A DNA stretch of 35,456 nucleotides, taken from positions 1 through 35,456 of the forward strand of contig NZ_FOWR01000048.1 in the NCBI RefSeq assembly GCF_900115495.1, read 5' to 3'. The stretch comes from Enterovibrio norvegicus DSM 15893. GTDB taxonomy: Bacteria > Pseudomonadota > Gammaproteobacteria > Enterobacterales > Vibrionaceae. The position numbers were made by a program, and so were the translations under genes. Of this stretch, positions 24,974-33,226 are shown piece by piece. Positions within the stretch are counted from its first letter, which is position 1. Each line of letters opens with the position of its first letter. Below the pieces are notes generated by a model. It ran no database searches. It had not been told where the DNA came from and saw nothing but the letters and a program-made list of their open reading frames with translations.

Positions 24974-25325
24974 TGGTCAGCATCAAAGATACGTGGATTG
25001 AAAGATGAGTTTATTATGCTGGTCGTCTTTGTTCCTCTGATGCTGTCATTTGTCCCTGATTACGCACCCTACGTTGATGCAGGGTTCGCCGCACTGAAAG
25101 CGTCCCTGAATACTATTGGTACGTCGCCGCCGCAGTGTTGATCGATACGTTTGGGTTTCGCTCAATGGTGCGCTATCTGCTATTTATCTCTACTAGGTAT
25201 CCAAGGTGCAGCTTTTTGCCGTCGTCCGCCTCGAAATGGTTCGGCGGGCGCTAATGCGGGTTGATGATAACGGCGCGGTGTTCGTTGATTCGAAACCTTG
25301 CCAGTTCATATCGTTTGGCAAGTAA
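24974..25325 (+). pseudogene. Decayed membrane-protein gene, possibly phage holin-like
   Basis: One frame encodes KIRGLKDEFIMLVVFVPLML, then SFVPDYAPYVDAGFAALKAS, and fails at the C run at 25104-25106. Restoring one C would join it to PEYYWYVAAAVLIDTFGFRS in another frame, giving a small protein with two or three hydrophobic stretches. That arrangement resembles phage holin-type proteins, but the family is uncertain. A third frame (ending TAA at 25325) reads KVQLFAVVRLEMVRRALMRV and may be a further piece. No functional product is expected. Confidence 0.4.
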
Positions 25326-26170
25326 CCAGCTTCAATGGTGAACAACTTATCAGAGACTGAGCTGAACAGCAGAATCTCGATGAACAGTGAAAGCTATAAA
25401 ATGATGCTCTGCGATTTCTGGAAAATAAATGTGAGCGGTTGATGGGATCTTTTTCGTAGCAACAAAGCAAAGCGTGTTGAGCGTGAAACGGTGAGTTAAT
25501 GTCAAATGGTGAACGTGGTTAAACAGAAGGCGTTGTAGATATGAAGAAGTCATCATTGGTTGAGGCTTAAAGGATAATAGACGTTTTGAGATTGGCACAG
25601 TTTGGAGTGGCTAACAACAACAGTGTTCGTAAAGGCCAAATACGGATAGATTGAACCAGGCAGAGACATGTGTTTTCCTTGTTAACATCCTACAGCCTTA
25701 GTTCGCATTATGTATATTATGTTAAATAACATGCACAGGAGAATGAAATCTGAGAATTTTGTACCTGTAACTACCCCTTTCTTTGTATTTAAGGCTTTAA
25801 ATTCAATCTATTGAACGCAATTGGCTATTTACCATAAAGTAGATAATTACCAGTCTACTAAGATACTCTTCACGAAACATGGTTTCCTAAAGCATCTTCA
25901 TACTCTGGGAATTATTGTTAAGATCTTTAAAGCGCAGCGCCAGAACCGTTGAGTTTGAAAACACATCTTTCGCTCTCACAGTCATAAAGAGGCGCTCAAA
26001 GTGCTTGCCGGCCTATACTGCTGAAGCATGAGAACCAAAGGAAGCGAATCGCATTAGCTATTGCGTTATCGATGTAAGGCATCATCGTGACATTGTCGCC
26101 TCACTCTGGAAACAACTCAAAACGCACTAAGCCAGATGGCGAGTTACAATATGAATAAAGTGATAGTCGT
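25326..26170. other. Gene-poor stretch before the siderophore locus
   Basis: I see no credible gene. A minus-strand frame at 25350-25598 has no family features. The region reads like decayed sequence between the old phage-like remnant and the transporter operon. Confidence 0.45.
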
Positions 26171-26200
26171 TAAACCGCCAAGTAAACGCCAAGCGGTTTA
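26171..26200 (-). terminator. Hairpin after the transporter operon
   Basis: TAAACCGC (26171-26178) and GCGGTTTA (26193-26200) pair perfectly around a 14-base loop, 60 bases beyond the end of the second transporter gene. There is no clear T-tract, so it is a weak candidate. Confidence 0.3.
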
Positions 26201-26259
26201 TTATCCCTCCATTCAACCACGTTGAAGATGCTCTAATGCTAAAAGTGTAAGATTCAAGA

Positions 26260-28041
26260 TCATGTTGCTTCCAGGCAGGTATATTGTGCTCGCCACAGAT
26301 TCTTGTATAAACCCAATTTTCCAACCAGTTCTCTGTGCTTTCCTCGTTGTACAATTGACCCCTTATCCATGACGAGAATTTGGTCTGCTCCCTGTATGGC
26401 ACTGAGGCGATGAGCGATGACGATAACCGTTTTACCTACAATCAACGTTTTGAGTGATTGTTGAATTTCATATTGGGCAATAGAGTCGACCGACGCTGTA
26501 ATTTCGTCCAAAAGCAGGATGGGTGCATCTTTGAGGAAGGCTCGTGCAATTGAAATCCGTTGTTTTTCCCCGCCAGATAACCGAGACCCCCCCTCACCTA
26601 TTTGCGTGTCAAACCCAAGAGGTAACGCATTAATGAAATCAAGGCAGTAAGCGTTGTTACACGCTTCATAAACCTCCTCATCCGTAGCGTCTGGTCGACC
26701 AATTCTTATATTGTCCATGATGGTAGAAGAGAAAAGCTGCACATTTTGAAAAACCATGCTGACACTTTTGTATACTTCCTCCGTCCCTATCTTTTTGATG
26801 TCATCGCCTCCAAGACTAACCACACCAGCATCAGGGTCACTGAAGCGGCATATGAGGTTCATCAGCGTCGTTTTTCCCGATCCTGACGGGCCTACGATGG
26901 CAGTGATTTCGCCCGGATAGGCAGTGAATTCCACATTCTCCAAGCATGATATACCATCGTAAGAAAATGAAACGTCTTTGAATTGGACTGAGTAGCTATT
27001 TGGCTTTTGGGCCAAGGTTGGTTCGGGAAGTTGTTCCGCATTGAGCAGTGCTTCGGTTTTATCCTCGCTCTGCGCTGTATACCTAATGATATTCAGGTAC
27101 TGAGCCATGTCTAAAAGAGGTGTTATTAATCTATGCGCCAGAAAAATGAACAATAATGCGATTAATGGATCGAAGCTTGATTCTCTGACTTGCCAAGCAC
27201 ACACGAGTAAAAATGCAACAAACCCTAACTCGACCAAAAGACGAAAAAGAACAACGGGTCCGGCGCCCCAAGCCTCAACGCTCATAGTTGTGCGGGTTAT
27301 GTCGTCAAATAAGCCATTCAATTTTGTCAGCCATGCCTGTGAGCGATTAAAAAGACGTAACGTCTTAATTCCCATCAAAAACTCAATAATGACACCTGAG
27401 ATCTCGCGATTTGTCTCTAATTTATCTCGGCTTACTTTAATGAAGAAGGATCGGGTTGCGCGTATTACAAGCATTGCTAGAGGAAAACCGGCAATCAACG
27501 CGAGCGCTAGCTGCCAGTCCAACGTCACCAATATAGACATAATGAGAATGGGTATTAACGATGACACAAACAGCTCAATAGCCAAGTGAGTAAATATGTT
27601 CTCGATCCGGTTGATATCATCAGTGACTAAGTCTGAAAGCTTGCCAGTTCTATATTTAAAAATCACTGATAATGGCAGAGAATGTATTTGATTGAGCACT
27701 TTGCGTCGGTACCCTGCCATGATTTGGTAACCGCCTAGGAAGCTGTATTTTTGCCCTAACCAAGCAGACAAAAACTGTAAGACGAACAGCACTGCCAATA
27801 AGAGTATGTAGTAAGTTCCTCCCTCCGACATATTGACGGGTATGGTCTCTGAGTATGTATCAGGCCGGCTCGTTGTCTGCTCTTCAAGGACTGAGACAAA
27901 CCAAAAGTAACACACCAAGATTGGAAGAATGTCTAATATTCGTTCTATCGTCCGCCAACAAATACCTAGGATAAATAACCTAGGAGAGCACTGGCTATGC
28001 GCAATGACACGCCTAACGGCGCAAAATAATGCGTTATCCAT
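26260..28041 (-). CDS. YbtQ-like ABC transporter (fused membrane and ATPase domains)
   Basis: A 593-residue half transporter. The start is the ATG at 28041, with AAGGAAGGAG upstream and an 8-base overlap with the gene before; an in-frame ATG at 28134 lies deep in that gene and is rejected. The membrane domain covers about 20-320 with several helices. The ATPase has Walker A GPSGSGKT (384-391), signature LSGGEKQR (488-495) and Walker B ILLLDE (508-513). Layout and neighbours match YbtQ/Irp7 of the yersiniabactin locus, which with YbtP forms a heterodimer in the inner membrane linked to siderophore-iron uptake. Direction of transport cannot be read from sequence. Confidence 0.88.
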   Translation of the reverse strand: MDNALFCAVRRVIAHSQCSPRLFILGICWRTIERILDILPILVCYFWFVSVLEEQTTSRPDTYSETIPVNMSEGGTYYILLLAVLFVLQFLSAWLGQKYSFLGGYQIMAGYRRKVLNQIHSLPLSVIFKYRTGKLSDLVTDDINRIENIFTHLAIELFVSSLIPILIMSILVTLDWQLALALIAGFPLAMLVIRATRSFFIKVSRDKLETNREISGVIIEFLMGIKTLRLFNRSQAWLTKLNGLFDDITRTTMSVEAWGAGPVVLFRLLVELGFVAFLLVCAWQVRESSFDPLIALLFIFLAHRLITPLLDMAQYLNIIRYTAQSEDKTEALLNAEQLPEPTLAQKPNSYSVQFKDVSFSYDGISCLENVEFTAYPGEITAIVGPSGSGKTTLMNLICRFSDPDAGVVSLGGDDIKKIGTEEVYKSVSMVFQNVQLFSSTIMDNIRIGRPDATDEEVYEACNNAYCLDFINALPLGFDTQIGEGGSRLSGGEKQRISIARAFLKDAPILLLDEITASVDSIAQYEIQQSLKTLIVGKTVIVIAHRLSAIQGADQILVMDKGSIVQRGKHRELVGKLGLYKNLWRAQYTCLEAT

Positions 28042-29860
28042 TAGAAAGAGCTCCTTCCTTGTCGGCGAGTTGGCGACTGAGCATCCAATCGTCATTGTTA
28101 TTCTGCAAGCGCCATAGCGTTGCATAGAAATCATCAGACTGTATTAATGCGTTATGTGATCCTTTCGCTCTTACTTTGCCATTTTCCATCAGCACAATTT
28201 GGTCAGCATCTTCTAACCCATATGTGCGATGGGCAACAACCACGACTGTTTTATCTGGGTAGTGTTTTTTCAAGTTTTGATAAAAAGCCCTTTGTGTCAA
28301 ATTATCCGCATAGGCCGTCGCCTCATCCAAAAGCACAATGGGGGCATTCACCAGAAGCGTGCGCGCAAGAGCAACACGTTGCTTTTCTCCACCGGACAAT
28401 CGAACCCCCTGCTCTGCAATCTTCGTATTTAGGCCTTCAGGTAATTCTTTTATTAAACTTTCTATTCCCGCAGTTTGAAGTGCTTGATTGACCTCTTGAA
28501 CAGATGCGTGAGGGTTTGCAAACATGAGGTTTTCTTTGAGTGTCCCTTTGAATAAAAAAGCGTCTTGGGACGCTAAGGAGAGTAAGCTAGCCCTCTGCGA
28601 TTCATTGAGTTGCTTTATAGGCACATTGTTAATAAAAATATCACCACTATCAGGCGTTAAAAGACCGGCCATCAATTGGACCAATGTTGATTTGCCACTA
28701 CCTGACATACCTAATATGATGGTGGTAGTACAAGGTTTAAAAGAAAGCGTTACATCTTCTAGTACCGATACATCCGAATAAGAAAAGTGAAGTTTATGTA
28801 GCGAGAAAACTAGCGGCGACTGAAGTAAGCATGTCTCGTGATCATTTCTGTGTTCAGTCATATCTATAATTGGCATCAAGCGACGAACCCCTGATAGGAT
28901 TTCTTGAATCTCAGTAAAAAAATGACTGATTTTTAACAACGGTTTCAACATTCCCGCCCCTAAAAGCGCTGCCATAACGACATTAATACTGTCAATTTCG
29001 CCTGTTTGTACTAAATACATGCCGACGGGAAGAATGAACAAAATGCTTGCACCCAATAAACACGTAAAGAGAGCCCATCGAGGAACGGTGATCACAGTGA
29101 TTTTATCGACAACAGAAAAATAGTGTACAAGGCTTTCTGACATTGCTTTAAAACGTTCACTGTCTTGACGGAATAATTTCATGATTGCAATGTTTCGAAT
29201 ATATTCGACAACGGTATTATTGAGCACTATAGACGCTGCATGATATTGGTCGTAATGCTTATTAAGCCCCCTCATCACAACGAATGAACTTAATATTGCC
29301 ACAGGCGCTGCAATAAGCGCTGCTAACGCTAACCGCCAATCAATCCAAAATAAATATCCAGTGACAAGCAGAGGCCCAAAGACAGCGACTGATACTTCCA
29401 CAGTATGATGTGAAAAGAAGTTCTCCATTTTCTCAACGTCTTGCATCACTGCCTGCTTTAATTGACCCGTTTGATAGCCTTGGAACCAGGTAAGGGGAGC
29501 CCATGCCAAACGAGAAGCCAACAAACGACGTGTGTCAGCCAAAATCAAGAACGCAGATTGATGACTTAATGTATATGCCAAGCCATAAGCCAACGTTTTA
29601 GCAACAAGTACCGCAGCCATCCCCAGTGCTAAGTGATAAAAACCGTCTGCGATTAGTGCTGAACTAGAGGGATCCATCATCTCATGTTGAAGATAGGCTT
29701 GTACTAACATAACCGCTTCAAAAAGAAGCCAGTAAGGCGCGAGCTCAAGCGCGGCAGCGAATAAAGATATCCCAACTGCAGCGGTAAGTTTGCACCGCTG
29801 AGTTTTTAATAGTCGCCAGAGTACTGGCCATGCTGAATTCAATTGTTTTTGTTCATCCAT
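28034..29860 (-). CDS. YbtP-like ABC transporter (fused membrane and ATPase domains)
   Basis: A 608-residue half transporter, first gene of the minus-strand pair. Six hydrophobic segments lie between about 25 and 300. The ATPase has Walker A GMSGSGKS (384-391), signature LSGGEKQR (488-495) and Walker B IVLLDE (508-513), with AHRT as the H-loop near 543. It overlaps the next transporter by 8 bases, as expected for translationally coupled subunits of one heterodimer. It resembles YbtP/Irp6. Divergent from the salicyl-AMP ligase gene, it shares a 285-base control region with a Fur box and inverted repeats, so iron limitation probably induces both arms. Confidence 0.88.
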   Translation of the reverse strand: MDEQKQLNSAWPVLWRLLKTQRCKLTAAVGISLFAAALELAPYWLLFEAVMLVQAYLQHEMMDPSSSALIADGFYHLALGMAAVLVAKTLAYGLAYTLSHQSAFLILADTRRLLASRLAWAPLTWFQGYQTGQLKQAVMQDVEKMENFFSHHTVEVSVAVFGPLLVTGYLFWIDWRLALAALIAAPVAILSSFVVMRGLNKHYDQYHAASIVLNNTVVEYIRNIAIMKLFRQDSERFKAMSESLVHYFSVVDKITVITVPRWALFTCLLGASILFILPVGMYLVQTGEIDSINVVMAALLGAGMLKPLLKISHFFTEIQEILSGVRRLMPIIDMTEHRNDHETCLLQSPLVFSLHKLHFSYSDVSVLEDVTLSFKPCTTTIILGMSGSGKSTLVQLMAGLLTPDSGDIFINNVPIKQLNESQRASLLSLASQDAFLFKGTLKENLMFANPHASVQEVNQALQTAGIESLIKELPEGLNTKIAEQGVRLSGGEKQRVALARTLLVNAPIVLLDEATAYADNLTQRAFYQNLKKHYPDKTVVVVAHRTYGLEDADQIVLMENGKVRAKGSHNALIQSDDFYATLWRLQNNNDDWMLSRQLADKEGALSNG

Positions 29861-29919
29861 AAAACGTGAGCCTTCAGTAAATAAGCCTTACTAGGGTAAG
29901 GGAAATAAAAAGACCATCA

Positions 29920-30060
29920 CTACCCGTATCGGAACGACTCCCCCCTTAAACGATTAAATGAACAATGAAAATTGAAAATAAACCCTTTATTTTCAATGTA
30001 ATAATCTCATTTCCATCAAAAATTTTATCTGATCCGAGTAACTAATCCCGATACGAGTAG
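29920..30060. promoter_or_regulatory. Long-range inverted repeat in the siderophore control region
   Basis: CTACCCGTATCGG at 29920-29932 and CCGATACGAGTAG at 30048-30060 are inverted copies with 12 of 13 positions matching, 115 bases apart, one near each divergent gene. Yersiniabactin loci are activated by the AraC-type regulator YbtA through repeated sites; these could be equivalent. No such regulator gene is in the window. Confidence 0.5.
29971..29997. promoter_or_regulatory. Perfect 12-base inverted repeat at the centre of the control region
   Basis: ATTGAAAATAAA (29971-29982), CCC, then TTTATTTTCAAT (29986-29997). The symmetry is perfect and it lies midway between the outer repeats. It may be an operator or a hairpin insulating the two directions. 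Confidence 0.5.
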
Positions 30061-30087
30061 TCCCCTTCGCGACATCATCATAAATTC

Positions 30088-30108
30088 AAATGAGAACGAT
30101 TCTCTTTT
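30088..30108. promoter_or_regulatory. Fur box
   Basis: AAATGAGAACGATTCTCTTT, with inner symmetry GAGAA-CGA-TTCTC, fits the Fur-binding consensus of gammaproteobacteria. It lies about 40 bases before the start of the salicyl-AMP ligase gene, where Fur with iron would block transcription. Confidence 0.8.
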
Positions 30109-30145
30109 GAGTGTGTTGGGCAAGAAGTGACTTTACGGAGATAAA

Positions 30146-31777
30146 ATGAATATCGAAAACGGTGGGGAAACCCTGCAATGGCCATTAGCTGGCAGACAAA
30201 AAGCCTATTTTGAGGCTGGTTATTTACTCCCAAAGACCCTAGGTGACTGGTTAACCACTTGGTCTGAACAATTTGAAAATAGAACGGCCATTGTTGACAA
30301 AACTGAGCGCTATACCTTTAGTCGGTTAGATGAACAAGCCACACAATTAGCTTTCGGTTTTCTCAACGCAGGCTTGAAGCCTGGTGACAAGGTGATTGTT
30401 CAGTTACCGAATTGTATTTGCTTTGTCACTGCTCTTTTTGCCATGTTTCGCATCGGTGTGATTCCTGTATTAGCAATGCCAACTCAAAGGGAAAACGATA
30501 TCGCGGCGCTGTGTGAACAATGTAATCCATCAGCCTATCTTGTGCCTGAGAAGTTTCTTGGCTTTAACTATGTTGCGATGGCAGAAAAAATTAAATCTGC
30601 CTTTTCATCAATAAAAACGCTTTTTGTTGATGGTGTTTCAGAAAAGCACTCTGCACTCAGTTTGCTTAATTGCTCCCCGACTGCGCTTCCAAACATCAAC
30701 CCCTTCGAACTCGCACTCTTACTTTTATCTGGCGGCACCACGGGTACGCCAAAGCTCATTCCTAGAACGCATAGTGACTATGCATTCAACTTTATCGAAT
30801 CATCAAAAGTATGCGAATTCAGTTCATCAACCGTGTATTTAGCCGCCCTACCAGCAGCGCATAACTTCCCTTTGGGTTGCCCTGGCATCTTTGGGACATT
30901 GCACGTTGGAGGGAAAGTTGTGATGAGCAGAACGCCAGGCAGCGACGAGGCTTTTACGTTAATCGAACAAGAGAAAGTCACGACAACTGCCCTCGTTCCT
31001 CCGCTTTTAAAGCTTTGGTTGTCATCAAGGGAATGGGATAAAACGAATATAGATACCCTTTCGCTTGTGCAAGTCGGCGGTGCGAAACTCGACGTTGAAA
31101 CAGCAAAAAGAGTGGCGCCTGAATTAGGGAGTGAATTGCAGCAAGTCTTTGGTATGGCGGAAGGCCTGTTGTGTTACACCCGACGAAGCGACCCACTCGA
31201 TACAGTATTAAAAACCCAAGGCAGCCCAATGTCTTGTGCCGATGAAATAAAGCTCGTTGATGGTGATGGCTTACCGGTAGCTGATGGAGAAGCGGGTGAG
31301 TTACTGACTCGAGGTCCCTATACCATTCGTGGATATTTCAATGCTGATAGCCACAATACCATCGCCTTTACACATGATGGATTTTATAAGTCTGGTGATA
31401 TTGTTAGAAAAACGCCAGAAGGCAATTACGTTGTCGAAGGAAGAGTAAAAGAACAAATAAATCGCGCTGGCGAAAAAATTGCCGTCTCTGAAATAGAACC
31501 CCTTCTCAATCTCTTTGAACCCATCAAAGAATCAGTGATCGTCGCCATTCCTGACGATCAACTGGGCGAAAGAAGCTGTGTATTTGTCACCCCTGCCAAC
31601 AACGAAGTCCTGCCAACTCTTAATGACTTACGCACCTATTTAAGAGGTCTTGGCGTTCCAAGGTACAAACAGCCTGATCAATTAGAAATTACAACGCATT
31701 GGCCCCTCACCTCTGTCGGAAAAATAGACAAAAAAGCGCTTGTCGCGACCGCCCAATCCAACATGCTTAAAAGTTAA
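30146..31777 (+). CDS. Salicyl-AMP ligase, YbtE-like
   Basis: A 543-residue stand-alone adenylation enzyme that activates an aryl acid with ATP and passes it to an aryl carrier domain. Motif A3 is LLLSGGTTGTPK at 192-203, VFGMAEG at 335-341, GRVKEQINRAGEKI near 433-446, and the A10 lysine is in GKIDKK near 527. Two pocket residues separate salicylate from 2,3-dihydroxybenzoate enzymes: Ser and Val in DhbE/EntE, Cys and Leu in salicylate enzymes. Here HNFPLGCPG gives Cys245 and AEGLLCYTR gives Leu343, so salicylate is predicted. The next gene makes salicylate and the one after has the carrier domain. GGAG precedes the ATG. Confidence 0.92.
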   Translation: MNIENGGETLQWPLAGRQKAYFEAGYLLPKTLGDWLTTWSEQFENRTAIVDKTERYTFSRLDEQATQLAFGFLNAGLKPGDKVIVQLPNCICFVTALFAMFRIGVIPVLAMPTQRENDIAALCEQCNPSAYLVPEKFLGFNYVAMAEKIKSAFSSIKTLFVDGVSEKHSALSLLNCSPTALPNINPFELALLLLSGGTTGTPKLIPRTHSDYAFNFIESSKVCEFSSSTVYLAALPAAHNFPLGCPGIFGTLHVGGKVVMSRTPGSDEAFTLIEQEKVTTTALVPPLLKLWLSSREWDKTNIDTLSLVQVGGAKLDVETAKRVAPELGSELQQVFGMAEGLLCYTRRSDPLDTVLKTQGSPMSCADEIKLVDGDGLPVADGEAGELLTRGPYTIRGYFNADSHNTIAFTHDGFYKSGDIVRKTPEGNYVVEGRVKEQINRAGEKIAVSEIEPLLNLFEPIKESVIVAIPDDQLGERSCVFVTPANNEVLPTLNDLRTYLRGLGVPRYKQPDQLEITTHWPLTSVGKIDKKALVATAQSNMLKS

Positions 31778-31840
31778 AAAAGTTAGCCTAAATCGTCAAC
31801 GTTCAAAGCTGTCTCTTTTCAGAACATTAGGAGTTTTATT

Positions 31841-33226
31841 ATGAACGATTACAAAGAATTAAGTCTGGCCATCAACAGAAAAGCGAGCTCACTATTACTT
31901 GCTATCGCTAACAGCGGCTTATCCGATCAATTTATGATGTATGAAAAGCCGGGAGAATGGTCTTTGGGTATGGGGAGCTTGTTGTCCATTGACGTATATC
32001 CAGACGAAATCTCCATCAAGGAAAAAAATCGCATTCAGATAGAGGGATATCACGATTTTAGTGAAGCCATGTCGCGTGCCACTAAAAATATACCCATAAA
32101 GGGCTGGAGGCTATATGGAAATGCTAAATTTGAACTTTCCTATATCCTTCATGGGTTAATGAATGACGTTACCATGGAAAAATCGAGCAAGCTTCTATCT
32201 CTATTTATTCCGGAATACGAAGTAAGAATTTCTGATGGCATTGCCACGCTTAGAGCCCCGACAGATTCAGAATTAGACGATCTTATTGACGTGTTTCGCA
32301 TGGCAGATGCCAAAAGTAACGACGCAACAATAAGCGCTGAAGCGCGCAATCACGTCGATTTAACAATCCCTGCTAGCTGTAAATATTATAAATCTGCGGT
32401 GTTAAGCGCTATCAATGACATCAAAACCAACGTCTACCAAAAGGTAATTCTGTCTCGAAGAATTCCCATTAACTTTCCTGTCGATATGGCTAAGAGCTAT
32501 GAGTGTGGTCGGGCCAAAAATACGCCTGCACGTTCTTTCATTATGCGTCAATCAGGCCTAGAGGCCGCCGGATTCTGCCCTGAAACAGTGCTTGAAACGG
32601 CTTCTAACGGCTGGATAAGCACACAACCACTTGCTGGTACACGGGCGATAGGTGCCTCGCCCGAAGAAGAGTTGCGCCTAAAGAGTGAATTACTCTCTAC
32701 GACTAAGGAAATTGCGGAGCATGCTATCTCTGTCAGGCTTGCCTACGAAGAGCTCCATGAAGTATGCGATGAAGAAACCTTGTCAGTGTGTGACTTCATG
32801 TCAGTCAAACGAAGAGGCAGTGTCCAACATTTAGGCTCCAGAGTGAAAGGTCAGCTCGCAAGCAACCAAAACAACTGGGCGGCATTCAAAGCGCTCTTTC
32901 CCGCCGTCACCGCATCAGGAATTCCCAAGAAAGCGTCGCTGTTAGCGATTAAAAAGTATGAACCTGAAGACAGGTCTCTTTACTCCGGTAGCGTAATGAT
33001 TGTCGACCAAAATGGTCACATGGATGCGGGGTTAGTACTCAGATCGATTTATCGTAATGAGGACAAATGTTGGCTTCAGGCTGGCGCCGGGATTGTCGAT
33101 CAATCTGTCCCTGAAAGAGAGCTTATTGAAACCATTGAGAAGCTGAGCTGTATCGCTCAATACGTTGTTAGAGAGGATAGCGCGCCACAGTCTGCCCAAA
33201 GTAAATCACGAAAGGAGGTCGTGTGA
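31841..33226 (+). CDS. Salicylate synthase, Irp9/YbtS/MbtI type
   Basis: A 461-residue member of the chorismate-using enzyme family. It converts chorismate through isochorismate to salicylate and pyruvate, with Mg. The C-terminal half carries the family core: YQKVILSRR with Lys201, GFCPE with Glu248, PLAGTR at 263-268, SVQHLGS at 327-333 and LYSGSV with Tyr381. The GSVQHLGS and LYSGS stretches fit salicylate synthases better than plain isochorismate synthases such as EntC. TTAGGAG precedes the ATG. The stop overlaps the synthetase start (ATGA), so translation is coupled. No separate pyruvate lyase gene is seen, which agrees with a one-enzyme route. Confidence 0.92.
   Translation: MNDYKELSLAINRKASSLLLAIANSGLSDQFMMYEKPGEWSLGMGSLLSIDVYPDEISIKEKNRIQIEGYHDFSEAMSRATKNIPIKGWRLYGNAKFELSYILHGLMNDVTMEKSSKLLSLFIPEYEVRISDGIATLRAPTDSELDDLIDVFRMADAKSNDATISAEARNHVDLTIPASCKYYKSAVLSAINDIKTNVYQKVILSRRIPINFPVDMAKSYECGRAKNTPARSFIMRQSGLEAAGFCPETVLETASNGWISTQPLAGTRAIGASPEEELRLKSELLSTTKEIAEHAISVRLAYEELHEVCDEETLSVCDFMSVKRRGSVQHLGSRVKGQLASNQNNWAAFKALFPAVTASGIPKKASLLAIKKYEPEDRSLYSGSVMIVDQNGHMDAGLVLRSIYRNEDKCWLQAGAGIVDQSVPERELIETIEKLSCIAQYVVREDSAPQSAQSKSRKEVV

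Noticed and set aside
26127-26402. Minus-strand 91-codon frame overlapping the end of the YbtQ-like gene
   Set aside because: It overlaps the conserved C-terminus of the transporter in another phase and has no family features.
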